Shown here: one piece after another, positions 23,731 through 29,814 of the stretch
Layout of the letters: each line of letters starts with the position of its first letter
Position numbering within the stretch: the stretch's first letter is position 1
Source of the DNA: Gammaproteobacteria bacterium
Lineage (GTDB): Bacteria > Pseudomonadota > Gammaproteobacteria > Pseudomonadales > Halomonadaceae
Length of the DNA stretch: 29,814 nucleotides
NCBI GenBank assembly: GCA_023485185.1
Contig: JAMCZP010000063.1
Coordinates: forward strand, 1 to 29,814
Direction of reading: 5' to 3'
Notes under the pieces: model-generated
The model's input: the letters and a program-made list of their open reading frames with translations, nothing else
Told to the model about the DNA's origin: nothing
Databases searched by the model: none
Made by a program: the position numbers and the translations under genes

Positions 23731-25061
23731 ACTTAAGCCCTGAACTACTCACGCTGGTGATGTTCGGCGGGCTGCTGATAGGTCTGTTTATGGGCCATCC
23801 GCTGGCCTTTGTGCTGGGCGGCGTCGCTGTGATTGGTGCTTTTCTAGGCCCCGGCGAGCGTGTGCTAGGCACCATCATCAACAACATTTATGGCAACTCC
23901 ATGGACAACTATGTCTTGGTGGCCATTCCTCTTTTCGTGCTGATGGCGCGCTTTCTCAACGACTCGGGCGTCACGGAGAAGATGTTTGAGGCGATGCGCT
24001 TGCTGTTAGCTAACCTGCGCGGTGGCCTAGCGCTGACCGTGGTTATTGTGTCAGTTCTGTTGGCTGCCACCACCGGCATCGTCGGCGCCTCGATTGCCGT
24101 GATGGGTATGATTGCGCTCGTTCCCATGCTGAAGCACTCCTATAACAAGGAGCTCAGTACCGGCGTTATCATGGCCAGCGGCTGCCTGGGTATCCTGATT
24201 CCACCTAGCATCATGCTGATCCTAATGGCCAGCTATTCGCCAGTCTCGGTGGGGGCGCTGTTCGCTGGCGCACTGGTGCCAGGGGTAATGCTAGGGGCGA
24301 TGTATGCGCTTTACGTACTGGTGATCTGCTATTTAAAGCCGAGCTACGGCCCGCCGGTACCGGCTGAAGAGCGCGCCCAAGTCTCCACCTCACAGCTCAT
24401 GGTGATGCTGCTTAAGTACGTGTTGCCGCCGATGGCACTGATCCTGGGTGTATTGGGTTCGCTGTTTGCTGGTATCGCCACGGCCACGGAGGCCTCGGCG
24501 ATTGGTGTCTTTATTGCGTTTATGCTGTTTCTGATCTTCGGTGACCGCAAACTCGCGACCTGCTACCGCACACTGATTGAGGCTAGCAAGACCACCACTA
24601 TGGTGATGCTGGTACTGGTGGGCGCAACCGCCTTTACCGGTGTTTTCTCACGCGGCGGCGGCATGCAGGTCATTCACAATGTCGTAATGGCCATGCCCGG
24701 CGGCACCGCTGGCGCGCTGATCCTAATGCTGTTCTTGGTCTTCATCCTTGGCATGTTTCTCGATTGGACCGGCATCGTGCTGCTTAGCTTCCCGATCATG
24801 CTGCCGATCGTCGCTGATATGGGCGTGGATGTGCTGTGGTTTGTGGTCATGGTGGCGGTGGTACTCCAGACCTCTTTCCTGACGCCGCCATTTGGCTATG
24901 CGCTGTTCTACCTCAAAGGCGTGGCGCCGCCTGGGGTCGAGACGCTTGATCTCTATCGCGCAGTGATCCCTTTCGTGGCGCTGATCTTACTGGCTTGCGT
25001 TCTGATGACCCTCTTCCCGGTGCTGGTGACAGGCCTGCCTGCAGTGTTAATGGGCAGATAA
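23727..25061 (+). CDS. dctM: TRAP transporter large permease DctM
   Basis: A complete 444-residue, 12-TM large permease. Landmarks include FMGHPLAFVLGGVAVIGAFL, LVAIPLFVLMARFLNDSGV, TGIVGASIAVMGMIALVPML, GCLGILIPPSIMLILMA, GIATATEASAIGVF and QTSFLTPPFGYALFYLKGVAPP, which belong to the longer DctM class that pairs with TakP/SmoM-type receptors. It starts inside the dctQ stop (ATGA), so the two are coupled. It is the only large permease in this cluster although two receptors are encoded. Sodium-driven import of an organic acid is the family function. Confidence 0.96.
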   Translation: MNLSPELLTLVMFGGLLIGLFMGHPLAFVLGGVAVIGAFLGPGERVLGTIINNIYGNSMDNYVLVAIPLFVLMARFLNDSGVTEKMFEAMRLLLANLRGGLALTVVIVSVLLAATTGIVGASIAVMGMIALVPMLKHSYNKELSTGVIMASGCLGILIPPSIMLILMASYSPVSVGALFAGALVPGVMLGAMYALYVLVICYLKPSYGPPVPAEERAQVSTSQLMVMLLKYVLPPMALILGVLGSLFAGIATATEASAIGVFIAFMLFLIFGDRKLATCYRTLIEASKTTTMVMLVLVGATAFTGVFSRGGGMQVIHNVVMAMPGGTAGALILMLFLVFILGMFLDWTGIVLLSFPIMLPIVADMGVDVLWFVVMVAVVLQTSFLTPPFGYALFYLKGVAPPGVETLDLYRAVIPFVALILLACVLMTLFPVLVTGLPAVLMGR

Positions 25062-25125
25062 ACCTAACCCTACGGCCTGCCTGCTATGGCAGGGCCAGCG
25101 CTAAGTTTCATGGAGTAAATAGATA

Positions 25126-25899
25126 ATGAAAGTGATTGAGAGTTTGATCCCCCGTTCAGGGCTCAGAGTATTGATTACCGCCGGGGCAAACGGCATCGGT
25201 CTGGCTATCGCTCAGGCCTTCCAAGAGGCGGGCGCCCATGTTCACGTTTGCGATATCGATGAACAGGCGTTGGCCGCACTGCCCGAAGGTATCACCTATA
25301 CCAACGCTGATGTCAGCCAAGAGGCCGATGTCGACCGGCTGTTTGAGGATGCCGCTCATTTAGGCGGGCTAGATGTGGTGGTGAATAACGCTGGCATCGC
25401 TGGTCCCACTGCTAGCATCGAAGATATCGATCCTGAGAGCTGGAACCGTACCATCAATATCAACCTCAATGGCCAGTACCGGGTGGCTAATCGAGCCACG
25501 CCATTGCTGCGCGAGAGCCAAGGGCTGCTGATTAACATGGCCTCGGTTGCTGGCCGCCTGGGGTTTGCTTATCGCACTCCTTACGCGGCGAGCAAATGGG
25601 CGATTGTTGGCTTTACCAAAAGTCTGGCCTGCGAGCTTGGCCCTGAGGGTGTGCGGGTCAACGCCATTCTGCCCGGTATTGTGCGTGGGCCCCGCATCGA
25701 AAAAGTCATCGCCGACCGCGCGGCTAAACGTGGCATCAGCTACGCCGAGATGGAGAAGGAGAACCTCTCAAAGGTCTCTATGCGGCGCATGGTTGAACCG
25801 ACTGACATTGCTGCCATGGCGCTGTTTTTGTCCGCCCCTGGCGGCGCCAATATCTCGGGCCAAGCGCTAAGCGTGTGTGCCAACGTCGAGACTATTTAA
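25126..25899 (+). CDS. SDR family NAD(P)-dependent oxidoreductase
   Basis: A 257-residue short-chain dehydrogenase. The nucleotide loop is AGANGIG (19-25), followed by acidic CDID (about 42-45), which suggests NAD. NNAG is at 87-90 and the catalytic set is Ser140, Tyr153 and Lys157 (YAASK). A GGAG site precedes the ATG. The insertion after the active site (AKRGISYAEMEKENLS) shapes the substrate pocket, and ISGQALSVCANVETI at the end departs from the usual DGG ending. It lies 64 bases after dctM and 46 before the BKACE gene, in one operon. It probably oxidises an imported hydroxy acid to the keto acid used by BKACE (inference). Confidence 0.92.
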   Translation: MKVIESLIPRSGLRVLITAGANGIGLAIAQAFQEAGAHVHVCDIDEQALAALPEGITYTNADVSQEADVDRLFEDAAHLGGLDVVVNNAGIAGPTASIEDIDPESWNRTININLNGQYRVANRATPLLRESQGLLINMASVAGRLGFAYRTPYAASKWAIVGFTKSLACELGPEGVRVNAILPGIVRGPRIEKVIADRAAKRGISYAEMEKENLSKVSMRRMVEPTDIAAMALFLSAPGGANISGQALSVCANVETI

Positions 25900-25945
25900 C
25901 TGGCTTCACGTTTTTTGCGTCACCCTACTTATAAGAGACACCTTC

Positions 25946-26878
25946 ATGGCTACCCAACGCAAAGTCATCATTACCTGCGCCTTAACCGGCGCCATTCATA
26001 CGCCTTCGATGTCACCTCACCTGCCGGTGACGCCGGAAGAAATTGCCGAGTCAGGCATTGCTGCCGCTGAGGCGGGCGCTGCTATCATCCATCTGCATGC
26101 CCGCGACCCGATTACCGGTAAACCGACTCAGGATCCGGCAGTTTTTGAGCGTATTCTGCCACGCATGAAGGGGGCCACTAACGCAGTCATTAACCTTACC
26201 ACCGGTGGCAGCCCGCATATGAGTGTGGAAGAGCGCATGCGTCCCGCCATGGAGTTTAAGCCCGAACTTGCTTCTATGAATATGGGGTCAATCAACTTTG
26301 GCCTGTTTCCTATGCTCAGTCGCTACGAGAGCTTCCAGCATGAGTGGGAAAGAGAGCATCTTGAGAACAGTCGTGACCTGGTCTTCAAGAACACCTTCGC
26401 TGATATCGAAAAGGCCATGACGCTGGGCGCAGCGAACGGCACCCGCTTTGAATGCGAGTGCTATGACATCGGTCACCTCTACAGCCTGCGCCATATGATG
26501 GATCGTGGCTTTATAGGAGGACGAGTTTTCGTACAGAGCGTGTTCGGTATTTTGGGTGGCATCGGGCCGCATCCCGAGGATGTTATCCACATGCGCCGCA
26601 CCGCTGACCGGTTGTTTGGAGACAGCTACGAGTGGTCCGTACTTGGCGCAGGAAGTAACCAGATGCGCATTGCTGCGCAGTCCGCCGCGATGGGCGGGCA
26701 TGTGCGGGTTGGGCTGGAAGACTCGCTGTGGCTATCGCCAGGCAAGCTCGCTGAAAGCAATGCCAGCCAAGTGACTAAGGTGCGTAAAATTCTCGAAGGG
26801 CTCTCTTTTGAGATCGCCACTCCCGATGAAGCGCGTGAAATGCTGCAACTGAAAGGAGCCAGCAACGTCGGCTTCTAA
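25946..26878 (+). CDS. BKACE family beta-keto acid cleavage enzyme (DUF849)
   Basis: A 310-residue TIM-barrel enzyme of the family that includes 3-keto-5-aminohexanoate cleavage enzyme (Kce). The reaction is beta-keto acid plus acetyl-CoA to acetoacetate plus a new acyl-CoA. The zinc site can be read: His49 and His51 in [17 protein letters not shown] and Glu258 in [26 protein letters not shown] and VLGAGSNQM are further family landmarks. The start [16 protein letters not shown] follows AAGAGA; an upstream in-frame ATG lies inside the preceding SDR gene. The specificity of each BKACE member depends on pocket residues; known ones act on dehydrocarnitine, keto-aminohexanoate and simple beta-keto acids. 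The match to this substrate is not determined. Confidence 0.93.
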   Translation: MATQRKVIITCALTGAIHTPSMSPHLPVTPEEIAESGIAAAEAGAAIIHLHARDPITGKPTQDPAVFERILPRMKGATNAVINLTTGGSPHMSVEERMRPAMEFKPELASMNMGSINFGLFPMLSRYESFQHEWEREHLENSRDLVFKNTFADIEKAMTLGAANGTRFECECYDIGHLYSLRHMMDRGFIGGRVFVQSVFGILGGIGPHPEDVIHMRRTADRLFGDSYEWSVLGAGSNQMRIAAQSAAMGGHVRVGLEDSLWLSPGKLAESNASQVTKVRKILEGLSFEIATPDEAREMLQLKGASNVGF

Positions 26879-26895
26879 GCACACAGGAATCAACG

Positions 26896-27657
26896 ATGAA
26901 TGTAACTAATAAAGTCATTGCGATTACAGGCGGCGCGAGCGGCCTTGGCTATGCCATGGCCGAGCGCTTAGGCAAGCAAGGCGCAACGCTGGCGCTGCTA
27001 GATAGAAATGCCGCTACGCTAGACGACGCTGTCTCCGCACTCGCGGCACAGGGAATAAATGCGCATGGCTTTCCGGTAGATGTGTCCGATGAGCAGTCAG
27101 TGATTGACGCATTTGCCGATATTGCTGATCGATTAGGTCCCGTGGAGGGGTGTGTCAATAACGCCGGTATTACCGACGACGCGCTGTTCATAAAAGCAAA
27201 AGACGGCGTGATTGCTAAGCGTATGTCGTTGGACGCTTGGAAGAGAGTGATTGATGTGAACCTGACCGGTGTTTTTCTATGTGGCCGCGAAGCCGCCAGC
27301 CAAATGGTGGAATCAGGGAAAGGAGGTGTCATCGTTAACATCTCGAGTATTTCTCGAGCGGGTAACATGGGACAAACCAACTACGCGGCAGCAAAAGCCG
27401 GAGTGCATGCGCTTACCGTAACGTGGGCAAAAGAGCTGGCCCAATACGGTATCCGCACCGGCACTGTCGCACCAGGGTTTATTGCTACCCCCATGACAGC
27501 TGCGATGCGCCCAGATATGTATGAAAAGATTGCGGGCGCGGTACCCCTCAAGCGGCTAGGTCAGCCCGATAATATTGCCCAGAGCGTCGCGTTTATTATT
27601 GAAAATGATTACTTCACCGGCAGAATTATTGAGTGTGACGGTGGTTTAAGAATGTAG
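26896..27657 (+). CDS. SDR family oxidoreductase, FabG-like
   Basis: A 253-residue short-chain dehydrogenase with TGGASGLG (11-18), LLDR (34-37, an acidic NAD-type position), NNAG (88-91), catalytic Ser150/151, Tyr163 and Lys167 (YAAAKAG), PGFIATPM and the classical C-terminus [10 protein letters not shown]. The closest general resemblance is to 3-oxoacyl-ACP reductase and 3-hydroxyacyl dehydrogenases with a long loop after NNAG. CAGGAATCAACG gives a normal ribosome site. It is 17 bases after the BKACE gene and last in the operon. It may act on the beta-hydroxy/keto acid pair or reduce acetoacetate released by BKACE; the direction is unknown. Confidence 0.92.
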   Translation: MNVTNKVIAITGGASGLGYAMAERLGKQGATLALLDRNAATLDDAVSALAAQGINAHGFPVDVSDEQSVIDAFADIADRLGPVEGCVNNAGITDDALFIKAKDGVIAKRMSLDAWKRVIDVNLTGVFLCGREAASQMVESGKGGVIVNISSISRAGNMGQTNYAAAKAGVHALTVTWAKELAQYGIRTGTVAPGFIATPMTAAMRPDMYEKIAGAVPLKRLGQPDNIAQSVAFIIENDYFTGRIIECDGGLRM

Positions 27658-27686
27658 CACCGGCTTTCTGGGAGGCTGTTTCAGAA

Positions 27687-27715
27687 CCGAGAGCGATGAT
27701 TTACCACGCTCTCGG
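27687..27715 (+). terminator. Hairpin ending the TRAP-BKACE operon
   Basis: CCGAGAGCG (27687-27695) and CGCTCTCGG (27707-27715) make a perfect nine-base-pair stem with an 11-base loop, 29 bases after the last SDR stop. The following bases (CTTGGCTAAAAG) contain no proper T run, so termination may be partial or factor-assisted. Confidence 0.55.
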
Positions 27716-27847
27716 CTTGGCTAAAAGTACCCTTTAAACCAATATTAACATTCAAAAAATATGCTTTATCACACAATATCGTATTGCAACGGGCTGATAT
27801 ATTAGTTGATCAAGGACTGATTTTCGTTGCTAAGTACGGATACGTTA

Positions 27848-29623
27848 ATGAATGCCCAAGAACAGGAGCGTCTGTTCGCACTCCGCCAGCTCAATTTGCT
27901 GGATACTCCCCCTAGTGAGAGCTTTGATCGGATTACGCGAATGGCCAGTCAACTTTTCGACTTGCCGATTTCTGCAGTGTCACTTACCGATGAAAACCGT
28001 CAATGGTTTAAATCCAGAGTAGGGGTCGACCATTGGGAGATTCCCCGTGAGACGGCTCCCTGTGCAGATGTGTGCACTACCTCGCAACCGCTTATTATTC
28101 CAGACCTGCTTATTTCTGATTGTTATCGCAATAGCTACTTAGCGAAGTCGGGCATCCGTTTTTATGCGGGTGCACCGCTAGTCACGCGGGAAGGCCATAC
28201 ACTGGGAGCGATGTGTGTACTGGGCACTGAACCACGTGAAGTGACAGAGCAGGAGCAGGCTACGCTTCGTGACTTGGCCGCCATGGTCATGGCGCAGATT
28301 GAGCTGCAGCACGCTTTTGGGCGGATTGACCCATTAACGGGCCTTTCCAACCGCAACCAGTTTGCTGAAGACCTGCAGGATATGGAGCGAGATAACCCCA
28401 ATGGCCCAAAAGCGGCGATGTTCACCGAGGTGGTCGATGCGCGTGAACTGAGAGTGCTTCATCGCACGATGGGCCCCACTTTTCTTGATGAACTAGCGCG
28501 AATAGCCGCTCGCTGCTTGCAACAGGTTATCAGCCCGGCCGTTAAGCTTTATTATCTTGGCAGCTGTCAGTTTGTACATCTGGTGGAGCGTATGAGCGAT
28601 GCTGCCTTGCTAGAGGAGGCGTTGCGACTGCGCCAAGCACTGCTGGGCTTGGCAGCTTCCCGTGAAGTTCCGGTGTTAGTGCATCCCACCATAGGTATTG
28701 CGCCATTTTATCTTGGCGCGTTAGCGGCTGGGGATGTGTTAAGAAGTGCCTTTGCTGCAGGCCTTGATGCTCGCTTGGCTGAAAAGGGGGCGGGGCTCTA
28801 TTCATCGGATATTGATGCCCATTACCAGCGGCGTTTTATTCTACTGAGAGACATTGAACAAGCGTTGGAACGCGACGATGAGCTGTACCTGGTTTTTCAG
28901 CCACGTATCTCACTTGATAGCGCGCAGTGCTCTGGCGTGGAAGCGCTGTTGCGCTGGCATCACCCAACGTTAGGCGAGGTTTCACCGGGCGAGTTTATTC
29001 CACTGATCGAAAACACGCCGATGGTTAAACCGCTCACACAGTGGGTGTTACGCCGCGCAGTTCGTCAGGCGGCAGCTTGGTACCAACAAGGCAAGAGGCT
29101 CCAGGTGTCGGTCAATGTATCGGCGACCAATCTAGAAGAAGAAGATTTTGCTGCACGACTATTAGATGAAATGGCGCGAATGGCATTGCCAAGCACTGCT
29201 ATCGAGGTAGAACTGACGGAAAGTGCCTTGGTTAGCCAGGGGCAGGAAGCCACTAACCAACTCGAAACACTCATCGCGGCAGGCCTGCGGATTGCCATTG
29301 ATGATTTCGGCACCGGCTATAGCAGCCTCTCCTATCTACACGAAATTCCTGCTCATACCGTCAAAATTGATCGCCGCTTCATCACCGATCTTAATCAGGA
29401 TGCGCGCGCCGAAACCTTGGTCAATTCGATGATCTCAATGGCTCATGACCTCGGCTACCGAGTGGTGGCCGAAGGGGTAGAAAGCGAGGCCGCCTACCAT
29501 CGCCTAGCCCAGTTGGGTTGCGATGAGATGCAGGGCTATTTTATCGCTAAACCGCTATTGCCAGAGGTATTTGAGAAGTGGCTAACGACTTCCTCGTCGA
29601 CCGCGTGGAAGCCCTCCTCATAA
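27848..29623 (+). CDS. GAF-GGDEF(degenerate)-EAL protein, probable c-di-GMP phosphodiesterase
   Basis: A 591-residue cytoplasmic signalling protein. A GAF domain (about 20-155) has LDTPPSESFDRITRMASQLF and ENRQWFKSRVGV. A GGDEF-like domain follows (about 160-310), where the catalytic GGDEF is replaced by LGSCQF, so cyclase activity is not expected. The EAL domain (about 330-585) keeps its active site: VEALLRW, the Asn of SVNVSATNL, VELTES, DDFGTGYSSLSYLH, VKIDRRFI and AEGVE. It should therefore hydrolyse cyclic di-GMP, possibly controlled by GAF ligand or GTP binding. The start is uncertain: ATG 27848 or an in-frame TTG at 27827 that has AAGGA ten bases before it. It is monocistronic. Confidence 0.92.
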   Translation: MNAQEQERLFALRQLNLLDTPPSESFDRITRMASQLFDLPISAVSLTDENRQWFKSRVGVDHWEIPRETAPCADVCTTSQPLIIPDLLISDCYRNSYLAKSGIRFYAGAPLVTREGHTLGAMCVLGTEPREVTEQEQATLRDLAAMVMAQIELQHAFGRIDPLTGLSNRNQFAEDLQDMERDNPNGPKAAMFTEVVDARELRVLHRTMGPTFLDELARIAARCLQQVISPAVKLYYLGSCQFVHLVERMSDAALLEEALRLRQALLGLAASREVPVLVHPTIGIAPFYLGALAAGDVLRSAFAAGLDARLAEKGAGLYSSDIDAHYQRRFILLRDIEQALERDDELYLVFQPRISLDSAQCSGVEALLRWHHPTLGEVSPGEFIPLIENTPMVKPLTQWVLRRAVRQAAAWYQQGKRLQVSVNVSATNLEEEDFAARLLDEMARMALPSTAIEVELTESALVSQGQEATNQLETLIAAGLRIAIDDFGTGYSSLSYLHEIPAHTVKIDRRFITDLNQDARAETLVNSMISMAHDLGYRVVAEGVESEAAYHRLAQLGCDEMQGYFIAKPLLPEVFEKWLTTSSSTAWKPSS

Positions 29624-29713
29624 ACAAGTTAGGTCTAATAAAGCCTGTATCGCATACTAGATTTAGTATTTAAAAAACCATATCAGACACGTTGGTTTCA
29701 GGCAGTAAGCGCG

Positions 29714-29814
29714 TCAAAATAGGCTTAATAACCTGCCCAGTGTTTCCATGCCGCGTTCGCTGCGTTGCGTCCAGGGGTGGCCATAACTTAGTCGCACGCA
29801 GTGGCGAAACTGTT
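29714..29814 (-). CDS. C-terminus of a probable MocR-type / PLP-dependent aminotransferase-like protein (5' part beyond window)
   Basis: The last 32 codons of a minus-strand gene enter from the right edge and end in TGA at 29714. They read QFRHCVRLSYGHPW, then TQRSERGMETLGRLLSLF. The R-x-C-x-RLxxGHPW pattern followed by a helix ending TLGRLL is typical of the C-terminal end of aminotransferase-like domains in GntR/MocR regulators and related PLP enzymes. Only this fragment is visible, so a regulator cannot be told from a stand-alone aminotransferase. Confidence 0.6.
   Translation of the reverse strand, partial: QFRHCVRLSYGHPWTQRSERGMETLGRLLSLF

Noticed and set aside
18646..26878. Naming the island a carnitine degradation cluster
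   Set aside because: A dehydrogenase of the right superfamily and a BKACE enzyme are present, but the dehydrogenase motif HWWNPPHLIPLVE does not clearly mark L-carnitine dehydrogenase, no betainyl-CoA thioesterase is seen, and the BCCT carrier is 13 kb away on another strand.
29654..29669. ATACTA-TAGTAT hairpin between the EAL gene and the right-edge gene
   Set aside because: It is a short A/T-only stem with no proper T run; too weak to call a terminator, although it lies between convergent genes.

Overview
The window looks like a chromosomal segment of a heterotrophic, probably halophilic or marine gammaproteobacterium. Gene content, codon usage and regulator types resemble Halomonas and its relatives. 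This is inferred from the kind of genes present (several TRAP transporters, a TTT/Bug transporter, a BCCT carrier); there is no rRNA or other phylogenetic marker. Nearly everything is small-molecule uptake and catabolism, plus its local regulators and a few housekeeping genes.

Layout. (1) 1-3608, minus strand: the dctPQM set of a TRAP transporter (the large permease runs off the left edge) behind a MurR/RpiR-type regulator; two near-identical A/T-rich inverted repeats lie between them. (2) 3797-6000: a BCCT carrier, then a long intergenic stretch that encodes a 28-residue membrane microprotein. (3) 6017-11135, minus strand: a catabolic operon in the order cupin dioxygenase-like protein, tctC, tctB, tctA and two short-chain dehydrogenases, with a divergent IclR regulator at 11273-12055. 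(4) 12186-17376, minus strand: an ATP-grasp enzyme of unknown specificity, a NYN-domain protein, an Rnk-like factor, NADP-type glutamate dehydrogenase and a PAS-GGDEF diguanylate cyclase. (5) 17477-27657: the most interesting part. A module of divergent araC, shared regulatory region, TRAP binding-protein gene and 3' hairpin occurs twice in tandem. Copy 1 carries an extra 3-hydroxyacyl-CoA-dehydrogenase-like gene ahead of its binding-protein gene. Copy 2 continues into dctQ, dctM, an SDR, a BKACE-family beta-keto acid cleavage enzyme and a second SDR. (6) 27848-29623: a GAF-GGDEF-EAL protein with a degenerate GGDEF site and an intact EAL site. The last ~100 bases hold the C-terminus of a probable MocR/PLP aminotransferase-like gene.

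How the genes may work together. Region 5 reads as one catabolic island. Two alternative binding proteins could feed a single QM permease. Imported hydroxy acids would be oxidised by the dehydrogenases to beta-keto acids, and the BKACE enzyme would then cleave these with acetyl-CoA to acetoacetate and an acyl-CoA. The two AraC paralogs have almost identical DNA-reading helices, and both regulatory regions carry the same three-fold repeat with a 10-11 bp period and the same distance to a conserved TAGAGT. They therefore probably share or cross-read one operator. Region 3 is a separate pathway in which a TTT transporter delivers a carboxylate or aromatic-type substrate to a cupin oxygenase and SDRs. 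Substrates are inferred and not proven in either case.
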